Source: Mycoplasmoides fastidiosum
GTDB lineage: Bacteria > Bacillota_I > Bacilli_A > Mycoplasmatales > Mycoplasmoidaceae
DNA: 64,000 nt
NCBI RefSeq assembly: GCF_024498275.1
Contig: NZ_CP101809.1
Coordinates: 372,001 to 436,000, forward strand
Direction of reading: 5' to 3'
How positions within the stretch are numbered: the first letter of the stretch is position 1; every line of letters starts with the position of its first letter. The notes below the pieces were generated by a model. It saw nothing but the letters and a program-made list of their open reading frames with translations, was not told where the DNA came from and ran no database searches. Below, in pieces: positions 37,957 to 51,971 of this stretch. The position numbers and the translations under genes were made by a program.

Positions 37957-37968
37957 GTGATTTATCAC
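37957..37968 (+). other. Small inverted repeat directly after the B2 stop
   Basis: GTGATTTATCAC follows the stop codon as it does after B1 and may fold GTGAT/ATCAC. Confidence 0.4.
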
Positions 37969-37994
37969 TATAAAATAATTAGTAATCAAAAACC

Positions 37995-38025
37995 AAAAAA
38001 CCACAAGCTCAGCTTGTGGTTTTTT
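37995..38025 (+). terminator. Intrinsic terminator of the A4-B2 operon
   Basis: Six A, then CCACAAGCT C AGCTTGTGG with fully complementary arms, then a run of T (TTTTTT). Confidence 0.9.
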
Positions 38026-38125
38026 AGGATATAAATGATTTTGGTTAGGATAAAAAGTTTGTTATATCATTGGTTCAAAAAATTGAATAAGATGCTATGA
38101 CCTAATTTCTCGAAGATGGTATTAA
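38026..38125 (+). other. B2-A5 spacer, region between terminator and promoter
   Basis: No gene is seen. GTTATATCAT at 38061-38070 corresponds to boxes at 24231 and 51883. Confidence 0.4.
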
Positions 38126-38139
38126 GGTTATGTTAAAAT
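38126..38139 (+). promoter_or_regulatory. Extended -10 promoter of the A5-B3 operon
   Basis: GGTTATGTTAAAAT contains TG-n-TAAAAT and aligns with the promoters of the other A genes, 44 bases before the conserved TTGTAACT. Confidence 0.72.
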
Positions 38140-38145
38140 TATGGC

Positions 38146-38296
38146 AATTTGGTATTAAAACAATACCATATTTCCAATAATGTTGTAACTCTTTTTGTCT
38201 AAAAATCGACTGTGCAAAATTAGTTGATTGTTAAACAGCTATTTTTTTATTTTTCCAGTTACAAGTCGTCATGATATAGATTTAGCGCTATTTTCA
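38146..38296 (+). promoter_or_regulatory. Structured 5' leader of A5
   Basis: Hairpin 1 is GGTATT / AATACC (38151-38167, 5-base loop). TTGTAACT 38183-38190 and AGTTACAA 38257-38264 are 66 bases apart. Hairpin 2 is AATCGACT / AGTTGATT (38204-38211 with 38222-38229, one G-U pair, 10-base loop). Relative to A4, hairpin 1 gains a pair by matching changes on both arms. No Shine-Dalgarno motif is seen. Confidence 0.62.
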
Positions 38297-41200
38297 ATGA
38301 CTACAAGATTCAAAAAGAATCTTTCTTTTAAAGCTGATAAAGCAAAATGACATTTACCAGCAAAATGATTGACTAGTTTTATCATTTTGACTTCAACCAT
38401 CATTGGTTTAAGTACTTCCATTTACTTGACCGAACAAGCTTATCAACAATCCAAAACTGCATCTGAATATGATCCAATCCAAGCGCGGTTAGCCCGAATT
38501 GAGCATTCTGGTATGACTAATGCGCCGGGGGGGGGTTCATCTAGTCCTAATCTGGCTGATGACACAAATTTAAGCGCCTTTTTAGGCCGCGACTTAGCTG
38601 ACATTGAAAACATCATCATTGAAGATGATACTAAAGCAATCTCATTCCGCGGTGATTTGCCTAAAACCGGCATTCGGGTGGTGGCAACTGCTGTTAGTTT
38701 GACCAAAGGTACTGAAAAAATTGATGCTAATGCTTATGATTATGTCAATCTAAAATACGTTCAATATAACAAGAAAACCAAAGAACTGAAAGACGTCAAA
38801 TTTGCTCCCCCACCAGGTTTATTTAGCGATGATGTATGACCAACATTAAAAGATACAGAGAATAATTTTTCTGATTTATTTCCAACAAGAGCAATTCGTA
38901 ATGCAGTTGCAACCATTTTGGGCAAACAACCTTCAGAAACATTTTCTAAAAATGATTGGTTTAATGCCTTCGATAAAGTGAACATTACCTTAGATTTGTC
39001 AAATCGGGCTCTAAATTCCATTGCCGAAATTTTTAACCCAAACCTGCGTTGAGGTTTGGGTATTTATGATTTATTAGGCACAGCTAATTCTACTCCCCGC
39101 ATCACTGGGGATTCTAATTTTGAAATCCGTTATCGGGGTTTAAGTACCATTAATGTTGATGATAATATCATCACTTATTTTCCTAATCCCAACTATAAAA
39201 ATTTTCCAGCTTTAAAAAACATTCGCGCAAGCAAGAATGCGATTAAAGCAATCGGGAACTTTAATACCTTCAGCAATAATCATTATTCTACTGAGTATTT
39301 ATCTGACACTGAATTAGCTAATGTAAATATGACAGCTAAAACTAATCAGAACTACTATGATTATTTAAAAAGTTTATGAGCTGAATCTTCTGATGTGAAA
39401 GAAATTGCTTCAGTAAAAGCCATTCAAAAATGGTTAACAGAAGTTTTACCAACAATTGATTATGCAACTGCAAGTGCGAGTTCATCTAATAAAACTGGTA
39501 AAAAAACAATTAGTAGTTACACCGATTTTTTAGATGCTGTTTCGGCTGATCCGTTTTATTTTCGGGCTAAAGATGGTGGAAAATACATTAATGAAAACAG
39601 TAATTCTGCTGCTAGCAACAATAATGGTTTGTCAGTAAGTGGTGGGTCAATTCCCTATGATGCCACAAGTAACATCACAACAACTTCAACGGGTACAATA
39701 ATTAATACTAACAATGGCACAGATTTTAATTTAGATAAAGGAATTAATTTTGGTGCAGTTCGCTTAGATATTTCTAAAGACCTTCATCGCGTTGATTTTT
39801 CGAATAACCAAATTGAACGGATTCCTCTATCTAAAAACATGTTTACCAATATTGATTTTGGTAATAATCGTTTACGGTATATCACTCCAATTGCAGCTAA
39901 ACCACTGCCATGATTTCATGGCTTAATCTTCTTAATTTCTACCATCAATCAAAATTTCTATAGTGTGGTTAATCCAACTAATTGAACCAAATATTATGAC
40001 CAGAGCAAAGAAACTACTCCTACTGGTTGAAACGCCCAAACTCAACGCATTTTAGATAGGCTAGTAATGGGGAATTATGCATATACACTACCTACTTTCT
40101 CATTTTATGGTAACCACTTATTAGATTTTTGACCACAACAAGACACAGATAATAGTTGATATACTTGACCAAAATTAACCATTCCAACAAATAAAAGAAT
40201 TCAGGGTGATGGAGCAAGTGTCAATTCTAATGTTAATGGCTATCCAATTAGTCCGTGAAATCACCAAATTGGTGATGATTCAAACGAATTTTATCCATGA
40301 TTTCACCGCGTTTGAATTGGTCCCCAAGATGGAGGGACATTTTCAACCTATTTAGGTAATTTTGATGGAAATTTCATCCATGATATTGTGGGGAATAATA
40401 TTGGAGCCCGCAGAAATGCCAAAAATTTATATGGCATTTTTTTCAATCAATTAAACGATGATAAAATCCTAACTTATTCCCAAAGTTATAACAAAACAAT
40501 TAATTACAACATCACAGTTGCTAGTTCTCAATCTAGTCCGTTCATCTTGCCAGGATTTGATTCTAAAGAAGAATTAAAACAAATTGGCACCACAGCTTCA
40601 GCAACCACAACAGCTAGTTCTGGTGTGAATTCTGAACCTTCTCGTAAGCAATTTGATGATGCCATCTTAAAAGATACATCAGATGCTTATAAATCATACA
40701 ACTCCCAAGTGCCTTATATCTTAACAAGAACTTTACCCCAAAATCATTCAGTACTAAATTCTTGAGGGAAACAAAATGGTCGGAATGGAGCGAGTCAAAA
40801 AGTTGAAGTTTCACTAGTTGATCAAAATGGTGAAAATGTGTCACCTAACAATTTTTCTAATATTGATTGAGTTCATTTGTATGCTAATGCCAATGGATTA
40901 AATGCTGCTACTTTAGATTTACAAGATTTAGCAGATGGATACAATCCCACCAATAATAACCAGAATTCGTCGGGGGGGTCTTCTATGAGTAGATCTTCTA
41001 CCAATAATGGGTACAATTTTTTAACCCAGGTTTTAGGCCAACTACCCTACTATAATGGACGGAAAAAAGCAACTGCTTGAACTGGAGCAACTGGAAATAA
41101 AGCGGTTGGAATTCAATTAAATAAATTTTCTCAAACAGAAAATGGCACAATTATTCCAAAATCACCTTCTTACAACTTAACCATTTCTGCACCAACTCAA

Positions 41201-44200
41201 GAATGGACTTATCGTTATACCATTAACATCTTAACTGATACAAGTTATAGTTTAAATGTCAACGATACAGGTGCTGTTGCTGAACAAGATCGCACTTTAG
41301 ATGTTGCTAAAACAACTTTCAGCAAACGCTATAATTTTGCATCAACAATTACTATCCAAGATTTAGCGAATGAAGTAGAAGCATGAACAACTGGAGCATC
41401 TTACATCCAAAATTACATTAAAAATGATTCTAGTTCGATTCGGATTAAATCAGTTGACTTAATTAATAACCAAATTGTTGTTGGCTTTAATGTGAATGAT
41501 CCAACTGGTAACCGAATTAATATTAAAGATGTTATCTTAACTAATTTTGCCACTCAAACAGCTTTTTTAATTAATAACGAAAAAGTGGTTGAAGATTTTG
41601 ATGATGTTAAAAATGCTCCAAATGAATTTGCACCAAAAGATCATCAAGAAGCAATTGAATGAATCAAACAACATGTGGGCGTGAGATGAATTGGTTTAGT
41701 TTTAAATGGTTCATCTGATCTTACAACTAATCCTAAAAATAATCCAACAGCTGATAGCTTAGCTGAAAAAAATATTCATAAATTAGCAGATTTACAAAAT
41801 CCTGAACAATACATTAGTAGTGTCTTCTTCAACAAGAATGATGGAACGTTATCATTCACTTTACAAATTAATTCCAATGTTAATAACGGGGGCATTAATT
41901 TGGTACAAAACCAAACGATTACTACTTTTAAAAAATTTAGCTACTCAATTGATACTTCAAATGCGGCTAAAAATGCGAGTGCACTGGATTACACTGATGA
42001 GAAATTAAAAGAATTTGTTACTCTAAAAACCTTTCAGACAATTAAGGGAAAAGAAGTAAATCCTCAGTCTAAAAAATGATCAGCCGCAGTTGACGAATTA
42101 AACCAATTTCTACCGCCTGAAACCGAATTACAATTAACCGATGTTAATCGGAATGGTGCAGTGGGTAGTGTTGATTTTGCAGTTAGTTTGTTGGAAAAAA
42201 ATGCTGAAAAAACTTTAATTGATGTGAAAAATGCTAGTTTGTTCGGCTTGTCTAGTTTCAATTCTTCGTTTGGCTGAAAACAAAATAATGATCGGGTTTC
42301 AGGAATTGCTTTTATTACATATGATGCTTACAAAGATAAATTAGTTAAAGATTTTAAAGCTGCATTACTAACCGCTTCAGATGCAGCTACTTTTAGTCAA
42401 CTAATCTTACCACTATTAGATTTAACTAATAGTGCACCTAGTTTCGATGCTCAACAACAGTTGAACGGAGGCATGTCACTAGATGAAAACCAAAAAAATC
42501 AATTAATAATTGGTTTTCATACTACTGCCACATCAACACCAGCAGATATTAATGCTAATGTAATTGTCAGAGAAGATGCTGATTTAGTGGGAATTAATTT
42601 CTTAACCATTAAAGGCGGTTATCTTCACGGCAAATTTTATGGCGGATCTGAACAAGGAGCACCAATTACTACCCTACCTTCATTATTAGTGGCTTTAAAA
42701 CCAAATACAACCCAGTATCAAGCAATTAGTAATGCTTACAAAGATGCAACTTCACCAGCTGCTGGGTCTAAACCAGCAACAACTTACAACGGAGGTGAAG
42801 CCCTATTTAAAGATGCTTTAAACAGGGAGTGAAAAAATTTGTTACCAAGTGAATGATTAGCACAGTTAAGACTATTAAAAAACCGACAAAGTAGTTTATT
42901 AGTTAACCAACAAGATTATCACGGTTATGATAGTTTAACTGGTTTTTTGAATCATGTGTTGAATACTTCCACTTCAAACACCAGTTATCAAACCCATGTT
43001 GATTTAACTAATTTTAGTAACATCACGATTAACAACTCGACTGGAGAAGTAAAGATTGCGGCCAATACTTTATTTGTTAATAATGTTTATGAAGACGCAA
43101 CTAAAGCTGAACGTCGGCAAACTCCCTACTTTTATAACCAAGAAATTAGTTTCTTTTTAAGTAATTACTTTTTTCGGATTGATGAGGCGCTTAGAACTAA
43201 ATTGCCGTTTGCTGATAATGTGGATGTAAACCGTACTTTTGGCAATGAAAGTGTGCTAGGGATTGTCAATCAGTTAGAGGATTTGTTAGCTAAAGCTCAA
43301 AAACTGTATAATGCTTCCACTGCTCAACCCTTAACTGGTTCAGATTTATTAGCGGCTCAAGATGCGATTAACATTTTGAAATTTAAATTTATCAATCCAG
43401 TTTATTACACTAACCCCGATGCTGAAAAATTCTTTACTGAACAATTTACAAGTGCGGATGTGGACAACCAACATGTTGATAAAATGACAAAATTCAGCAT
43501 GTTACAATTCAGCAACCTCAATTACAACGAAGGCAGTTTAGACATCAAAATTAAAGTTGAAAATTACATTACTGGTTTTGATGGTCAACACTTCATCTTA
43601 GCTGATAAAGAACAAAACTTTAAAATCACCAACACTTTAGGAACTTTCTTGTTACCAGTGTGAAAGAACTATTCTGAAAATAATTTTAAACTGCGGACGG
43701 ATGATGAAAATCTAGTTGCCTTAGATGGACAAAAAGTTTCAGGAATAATAACAAATGATGCTTTAAAAACTTGAACTGTTAAAGATTATTACATAACTTT
43801 AATGAATCAAATCAATCAAGAAGTTGATCAAGATTACATTAAGCTAAATAATTCCAATCAACTATTTGATTTAGTTAGTTGACAACTAGTTGATAACACC
43901 GGAATTGATGTGGGCAATACTAGCAAACACCACCAAGCAGCTTTAGACATTTTAAAAACTGAATTAGAAAAGTTTCATGTGAGTTTAAATGTTCGCAAAC
44001 AAGATATACATTATAGTGCGAAAAACGAACAAATTTATTTATTAAACCCGTTTTTACACTTTCATGTTGATCATGCAGCTGCAGAGCAAATTAAAATTCT
44101 GAAAAACATTTTTGATCCAAACAAAACCAGTGAGCAACTAATTGATAATTTCGGCAATTACCAAAACATTGGCTTAAGTAATGTGATTATTCAAGGTTTT

Positions 44201-45163
44201 AAACGTCAGCCAATTGTGATTAGTTCCCAAAATTATACTGATCCAGAATATGAACTAAACTTTAATGGAACGTTGAGTAAGATTAGTGCAGTTTCGGGTT
44301 CTGAGATTTTGACTTGATTAAAAAGCAATTTAAACGAACCAACGGTCATTAATACTTTTTTACAATCGTTTTTACGGGTGCAAGGTTTTTCCCGAGTAAC
44401 TCAATCCTTATCATTAGTCTTAAATCCGGAATTTGTTCAACTCTTAGCTAAAGATACTCCAGTTGAAGCAATGACCCAATACTTATTGATTAATGATGGA
44501 ATTGGTCAATTGACTTTCTTACCTGGTAGTATTCAGTTAGTTAACAGTTATCAAACAGCCGCCATGGATTTAAATCCTAATCCAGTTGATTTAGATCAGT
44601 TTTTAGCTGATCCAACCCAAGCCCAGATTGCATTAACCCATTTAAAACTGGTTAATACCGAAATCACAGTTGCTGATAATGACGTTGTTGCCACGCGCTT
44701 AATTCATGATGGAGTACAGATTAACATTCGTGATGCAACAACCGCATTAAAAACTGAAAATTTTGCTTTAGCCTATCGCTACTTACAATTAAATGAAGTT
44801 TTAATTAGTAAACATAACCAACAACGACTAATCATCCGTGATGTTTATTCTGATATTGCTCAAGGAACAATTGTAATTCAGTACGAAATTGAAAATGCCT
44901 TTGTCAATGGCAAAGTCCAAAACTTACAAAAACAATTAGTGATTACTGGTTTTAACTCTAATTCCCACCGGTTCTTAACAACTCATTTACCGTGAGTTAT
45001 GGTATTAGTTAGTCTGTTAACTATCGGGGTTTATTATGGGATTTGACGGTACCGGCAAACAACTAACAGCATGAAATTCATGCAGGGAGAACCAAAAAAA
45101 GTTCGTTCTCGTTTAACCAAACTTCGTATTAATGTAACGAAGGATAACAGTGGTTCTGAATAG
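38297..45163 (+). CDS. A5: giant family-A surface protein, 2288 residues, both G-tracts in frame (ON)
   Basis: One frame is open from ATG 38297 to TAG 45161-45163 under code 4. The start repeats MTTRFKKNLS of A4, with a hydrophobic segment at about 24-46. Gly 78-80 come from a G9 run preceded by CC, giving Pro77 where most paralogs have Ser. Leucine-rich-repeat-like stretches are LTNLRLVNT-like in later modules and, in the first quarter, ITLDLSNRALNSI, LSTINVDDNIITYFP and VDFSNNQIERIPLSKN. A second G run (G7, codons 892-894) lies in a Ser/Asn-rich island between the SLYANANGL-type motif and LGQLPYYNGRK. The C-terminal hydrophobic segment and basic tail are as in A4. B3 follows after 20 bases. 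Function unknown; probably a doubly anchored surface protein. Confidence 0.92.
38527..38535 (+). repeat. Poly-G tract (G9) in A5, codons 77-80, ON
   Basis: The run reads CCG GGG GGG GGT TCA and is in frame. Confidence 0.95.
40972..40978 (+). repeat. Second, short poly-G tract (G7) in A5, in frame
   Basis: The run reads TCG GGG GGG TCT inside a Ser/Asn island near codon 892. A6 has a G9 run at the matching place, while A2, A3 and A4 have none there. Confidence 0.9.
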
Positions 45164-45183
45164 CTAAACAGAAATCTTCTTTC

Positions 45184-48100
45184 ATGAATTCCCAATTAAA
45201 AATTAGACGTAATAGAAAGTTTAATACCAATTACTTTATTTTAAGTTTAATAACTTTAACTAGTTTTAGTTTAAGTATTAACCAGATGACTTATCATCAT
45301 TTCCAAACTGTCAATCGTGATTGAGTACACAAACAGCAACAAGCTGAAAATGTTGTTCATTATGTGGAATGAACTACGAGTAATTCTAAACGAATCATTG
45401 ATGTGTTCCCCTTATCCCGTTTAGCAACTCGGGTATTGGATGCTTTAAAAGCAACTGAAACAGTCGGTTCTTCTAAGTATGATTTGGGAGTTAATTCCCA
45501 AGTCACTAAAACAGAATTGGGGAAAGTTAAATCACTGGATTTAAGTGATTTAAATCTCACCGAAATCGATGCAATTCTCAATCCGGCAATTACGTGGGAT
45601 AGTTTGTGAAATATTAATTTATCCAATAATCATTTTGGTGATTATGAAATTATCTTCACAAAAGCCCGAATGCCCAAACTGTATAAAATTTTGGCCTCTA
45701 ATTCTCATTTAAACAAAATGATTAATGTTTCTTCTTATGTTGAAGACCCATATGATACAGCCACTGCTGATAGTAACGAAAGAACAAAGGCTAAAGCGCA
45801 ATATGAAACTCCAATTCGCGATAATGTGCCCCGGTTTTTTGATCTTGGGTCTAACAACATTCGCGAAATTCCCAAATACTTTTTAAAAATTAATTTGGCT
45901 TATTTAAACATGAGCAATAACAAATTAGGATCAGGAACCGAAGCTGATCCGATGGGAATTTATGCCACTCCTTGATATTCATTAGCCTCAACCCAAAATA
46001 ATGCCAATTTATTAAGTATTCAAGACCCCAGTATTCGGGGTCCGTATGGCATCAATGTTTATAACACCGGTGATAAAAAAAGTGAGAGTGGCACCGAATA
46101 TAAATACACTGATGAACAAGTTGCCCGTTGACGTCAATCCCCCTGACCAATTCGGGGTTTAACTTTTGGGAACTATAATGATGTTCCAAACCGAACAACC
46201 CAACAATTAGACACAAATATTACACGTGCCAATGGAATGACTCCTGATAATGGTGAGAAAAGACCATATTTCAGTTTTTCGAATAATAACCTTGTAGCAC
46301 CAATGGTCTTTAGTAATGCCAATGTGACATTTGATTCTAATTCTTCAACCTCACCCCAACAAAAAAGTGTCAATTTATACGTTGGTTTAGAAGACTTTAA
46401 AACTTCGGCTTATAAAAAAGCACAAGATGAAATCATTAAAACTTCGACAACTAAAGGTGATACAACTAATCCAAATGCAAATGCGGAATTACTAGTTCCC
46501 CAACCTGATTCGATTTTTCCGTTTATGGGCTTAAATGGCTGAACCACTGGGATTCGTCCGGGCTATAATTTTGCCCGTCCTTTATTAAGTGTTTATTCAT
46601 TTCGTTCGTTTAATGGGTTTGGTTTATTAGAACAAAACCAAGATTCTCGAAATGCTGGAGATGAGGGAAATACTTGAGATAATACAGTGCCTTCGGGAAC
46701 AACAGTTGCTCGGGGTGATAATGTTACTCCATCCAATCAAGATGAATATGCTGGAACAAGTTCTTTAGACGGAGGAGGTATTAAATGAGAAGTTCCCAAA
46801 CTTTCGGATTTTGGAAAAGAAGAAAGTGGCACTTGAACTGGATTATATAATCAAAATGAAAGAGCCGCTAATGCACCCACTTTAGAAGAATTTATTAATG
46901 GAACTAATAATGGAAAGAAAAGTGGTTTCTGAGGTACTAAAGGTTTACAAACCATTCCGCGCAATAACAGAACAGGAAGAATGAGCTTTACAGAATCCAG
47001 TGATCAAACTTATTATGCACGCTACAAACCATTCCGTACTTATTTGATTACGGCAAAATCATTTGCTAAATCAGAACGGGGTGCAGACTATGCTCCAGTT
47101 TTTGATGGCAATGTTTTCTATGATGCCAAAAATTATGAAAATTTTAATGCCCGTTTAAATTTCTCTCCTTCAGGTCGGAGCGAAATTGGGTTAATGGCTA
47201 ATTACGCTGAAAATCCAATTAATCTGTTCAATAAGAGTGAACAAGGTAAATTGTCAGGCAGAAATGTTAACAATAGCATCAAACATTTTGGTAGTATTTT
47301 TGGTGATTTGCCAATTGTGAATTTAACAGTCGGTTCACCCACCACTTGGGTATCTAATATTGATCGGGTTAGTAGTTTTGGGGTCAGTCAAACAACTCAA
47401 GTACCCTACACTTCTTCTTTAGTCATGAATAATGGCTTGTACAATTATTCAAGTTATTTCAACGTAGTTGATCATATTAGTACTGAATTAGATAACAATA
47501 GCAATTTTGCCACCCAAGTTTCAGCAACACAACAAGCTGAATTGAATTTATCTAGTTATAACAACAAATTTCCGCAAAATGTCCGAGTTGATGACATCTT
47601 AGACGGAAAAGACAAATTCTGAAAATCAACTAAAAAGTTTGATCAAGTCTATATGGAACGGTTGAACCAGAATGATGTGGAACTAACTTATAATCCCGAA
47701 GAAGGATCATTAAATTATAAATTCCGAATTTATTCTCCAGGTTATTCTCGTCAGGGTCGTTTGTTTAAAGCGGGCGATACCAAAGTTGTAGCAACTGGTG
47801 ATAACACCCCAACAATTGATGTGAAAGTTGATAAAAAAGTTACTGGATTTGCCAAAGCTAAAATGCAGAAAGAAAATAGTGATGGCACATTTGAAGATTT
47901 TAGTTCGACTAATATTACAAACAATTTGTTAGAATACGCCGCGCCAAAAAGTGCTAAAGACCAAATTACAACAGTAGCAAATTACAACCTAATTAATGCT
48001 GATTTAATTGCCAAAACTTTTAAAACCAATTACTTAGGGAACAAGATGACTGCAGGAGCGCAACAGGCCACAATTGAAACGAATCAGCACGAATTAACTG

Positions 48101-51100
48101 AAGTTAATTCCCAATGAATTACTGAAATCATCAAAAACCAAGTGGATGGAACAGTTAAGTTTAAAGTGGAAATTCCCGATTACACTTTTGCCAATGGCAC
48201 TAGTTTCAATTATCCACTTCAACTAAAAACTGCGATTTATAAATGAACGGGATTACCAAAAACCAATACCACTGTAATTGGGAAAAACATTGCAGTTGAT
48301 AATGGTCCCCAAACGTTTGTTCCAGAAACTTTTAAAGACGATAAAACCAAACTAGGATTGTTTCAAAAAATTATCGCTAAACCAGCAAGTGCGATTACAG
48401 CTCAAGAAATTTTTGATTTGGGTGCGGTTAGCACTGATGTTTCAACATGATCATCAGTAACCAGAGATAATGCAAGTAGTTTTTTCACCTTATTTCCAAA
48501 TGATGCGAATGGAACTTTATTATGACAAGTAAAAATTCCGGGTGATGTTGGTAACGGTATTCCCGAGCAACGCATCACTGTTCTATGAGAACATTTATTT
48601 AACCAAACTACAACGATAACCTGAAAAACCCAAGAACAATTAAATGCTGTTTTAATTGGTAAAAAACCAGCAGAAATTCAAGCACTATTTAAAGCCAGTC
48701 CCCAAACTTTTTTAAATGTACTAAACAAACCGAATAATAATGAATTAACAACAAATGATTTAGTTACTGAAGCTGATAATTTCATTACTAATGACAATAA
48801 CGGCCAAATTCGGTTTACCAATATTCGGTTAAAAAATCATTTCTTGAATGGCATTAAGTATAATAACGGTCAGCCTGAAAATGGAACTGCAGCTTCTACT
48901 CCAACTTATCTAACAATTCCGATCTCACCCAACTACCAAGGTCAACGTCCAATCTCTTCTTTAACTTGAAAATCAGATAGTGAAATTATTGAAAACATTA
49001 AAAAATATTTACAAAAAAATAATTTAGTTCAAGTTGATCCAAATAACGAAAAAACAACAACGGTTAAAGAAGTTTTAGATCAGATGAATGTTTATGATTT
49101 GAAACAAGCAATTGTCAATAATAATTTAAACATAGCTGACATGAACTTGTTTGATTTACAAAATATTAATAAAAATAATTTTGCTTTAAAAGATAAATTA
49201 AATAAAAGTTTAGTGGCAGACAACAAAACTGGTGAACTAACTTTTAAAAATCTGCAATTTAAAAACTGACAAAACCCAAGTAGTTTTGACACAGTTACTC
49301 ATGATGTACCTGTGCATAAAATTAAAGCTAGTCCCGTAGTTAACAGTTTCATTTGATCTAAATCAATTAGTTCAGCTTTAGCGAATAAATCAGTGTTAGA
49401 AGTCCAACAAATTTTTGCATCATCTACTTCAGCATCAGCTTATATTGATGCATTAAATGTCGGTAAAAAAACTTTTAATGCGAATAATGTCAGTGAAAAT
49501 CATTATCGGGTAGACCCAACTAAAATTAAAGTTGATTTAGTTGCGGGTAAAATTACGTTTGAAACTAACGCGGTAATCATGACCAATTTTGTTTCCACAC
49601 CTGGGCAAGAACCAGTGGATCATGTTGTCCCTGACTCTAAAACTTATAGTTTACCAAACAAATACTTAACTACTTTCCAAGTGAACACTAATATCACTTC
49701 TGCAGCGGGGTTTGAAGATGATTATGCCAAATTTTATTTTGGGTATAGTTATAGTGCAGCCGGAATTACTCCAGATCAAACCCAAGCAGTTGATGATGCA
49801 GTGGCGGCTTTAAAAACGCCAAACTTAGTGCACCAAACCACTCAAGTTGGTTCAAATTTAATCCGGAGATGATTAGTTAATAATAATGCGGCGCGAATTA
49901 ATCCGGTTGATTTAGCGCGGGTGAATGAACTGAAAAGTTCATCAGCAAATGATTTTGTGAAAAAAACTGATTTTAGTGGTTATTTCTATTTACCGAATTA
50001 TTTAGCATTTGTGAACTCAGCTGTTCCAAGTGGAGTGAATCGCACTTATTTCATTGCTGAGCGAATTGAAGCATCAACTTTAGATTCATCAATTTTGATT
50101 ATTCGCAAACCCCACATTGTGAACTATTTAGCGAATGGGGGTACTGAACTGCATCCGGTTAATGATTTCATTTATGTCAACTTCTTACGGAATGGTACAA
50201 CTGTCACCTTCCATAAATATGCGAACCAAATTGTTCCTGAACAATTAAGCCAAGGCGAATTTAGTGCCAACTTACTAGCTCCATTATGACATGATGTGGA
50301 TGCAGCGACCATGAAAGCCGATTTAGAATTCTTAACTGCGAATCGCAAAAATTTATCCGTGCGGGCTTCACACCGTTGACGTTCCATTCAGCAAGCCTGA
50401 ATTAGTACTTTCACCGCCAACAATGTGCCATATGGGGGATCATATGACACCACAATTGCTTATCCAGCTGAGATTGAAATTTCCAATGGAGAACGAACTT
50501 TAAAAGTTAATAAACTAATTTTTGCGCTATATGCCAACACCACGGATGAGAATAGTCCGGTTGTTCCAGACTATGAAATTGAGGTGGCTGAAATTTGATA
50601 TTTAAATACCGGAGCAAATACCGAGTTTGTGCGTAATCCGTTAACAGATTATGAAGATATTTTAAACCAACCCCCAAGTTTATTATTAACCCGGTTAGGT
50701 TTACAATTGGGGACTCAAGCTGATCCAACTTTTAGCTTCCAACAATTTTTAAAGGAGAAAGTTTATCATTTACGCAACGCAACTAATTCGGTTTTAACTA
50801 ATGGTTCAGATGCTAATAACATCATTGGTCCAGTGGGTCAAATTGGCAACATTAGTTTAACTGGGAATGAATTGCGCTTAGGTCAAATCCGCATTTTAAC
50901 CCCCTGAGCCGAAGGGAAAATCGGACCAACCCTAGAGCTTGCTGATATTGTTTTGCCGTTTGCAGTTAGTTCGACTGAATTACTGCCCAACAACAATACC
51001 GTGATTATTGGTTGATTGCGCAATTTATTTGGCTCAACTAAATCAGTGTCTGAATTATTATTTGATTTCCAAAAGGCATTAAATAATGATCAGTTTACTG

Positions 51101-51780
51101 AATCAGATTTTAATAGCATGTTAATGCTAGGTAACGGTTTAGTCTTTTTGAATTCGGTTTTCAATGATCCCCAAACCCAACCCCGTTTAGCTCCCGGAGC
51201 CAAGTTAACCGAAGCGGTTTTAGTTGATCATATTAGTGGGGCAGTTGTTTTAAAAAATCTCCAAATCCTACATGGTTATATCGATAATGTGCCCCAAAAT
51301 GATCAAGTAATTGATGTACCAGAAATTAAATTAATTGTTGATACCACATTTACTACTGATTTCAAAACTCGTTTTGAAGAACTAAATCAAGCTACTGATT
51401 TGGTTCAATTGAGTCCGTCGGAAATTACGACAATATTGAACCAAAACCAACCCCGTTTACAATCATTAGTTCGGTTTGCTGATGATTATAAACAAATTGA
51501 ACAACCCGAACTAAGTGTTACAGCAAATGACTTATTAGGGAAGTTGTATATTCAAGTGCATTTTCAAAATTATTATAAGGATGGCATTAATTTGGGACCA
51601 AAAACCTTTAGTTACACCTTATCTAATTTCAAAAACCAATTACCACTTGTTTTAGCACCAGTTTTTGGAGGATCTGGTGGCATTAGCTTATTGGGTTTAG
51701 CATATTATTTCTGAAGACGCAAATACTTAGGCAGCAAAAAATTCTATATGGCCAATACTGCTGCGAAAGTGAAGAAATAA
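45184..51780 (+). CDS. B3: giant family-B surface protein, 2198 residues
   Basis: The frame is open from ATG 45184 to TAA 51778-51780 under code 4. The first 100 or so bases are nearly identical to B2 (MNSQLKIRRNRKF and hydrophobic residues about 17-36). Leucine-rich-repeat-like motifs are LDLSDLNLTEIDAIL, DLGSNNIREIPKYF, LNMSNNKLGS and FSFSNNNLVAP. A variable acidic, Gly/Thr/Asn-rich island around 46640-46780 precedes the conserved FNARLNFSPSGRSEIGLM block. The second half has the repeating strand-like motifs (NGQIRFTNIRLKNHFLNG, NKTGELTFKNLQFKN). The C-terminal segment (LPLVLAPVFGGSGGISLLGL) and basic tail anchor the protein. It is second in the A5-B3 unit, with a strong terminator behind it. 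No homopolymer switch is seen. Function unknown. Confidence 0.92.
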
Positions 51781-51815
51781 GCTAAACCCAATAATTCAAA
51801 AATATTAGTAATCAC

Positions 51816-51847
51816 AAAACCACAAGCTTGAAGCTTGTGGTTTTTTT
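51816..51847 (+). terminator. Intrinsic terminator of the A5-B3 operon
   Basis: CCACAAGCTT and AAGCTTGTGG are perfectly complementary arms separated by one base (so the effective loop is larger), preceded by A and followed by seven T. Confidence 0.9.
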
Positions 51848-51951
51848 ATGTTTTGTGGTGATAACAAAATAGCACAAAATTAGTTATATCATGCCGGTTT
51901 ATTTTTGGAGTTGGTGGGTTATGAAGCGATTTAATCCGATAGTGGGATTGA
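51848..51951 (+). other. B3-A6 spacer, region between terminator and promoter
   Basis: No gene is seen. GTTATATCAT at 51883-51892 is identical to the box at 38061-38070 and lies 67 bases before the -10. Confidence 0.4.
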
Positions 51952-51965
51952 GGTTGTGTTAAAAT
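51952..51965 (+). promoter_or_regulatory. Extended -10 promoter of the A6-B4 operon
   Basis: GGTTGTGTTAAAAT matches the A5 promoter block in 13 of 14 positions and lies 44 bases before the conserved TTGTAACT. Confidence 0.7.
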
Positions 51966-51971
51966 TGTGGT

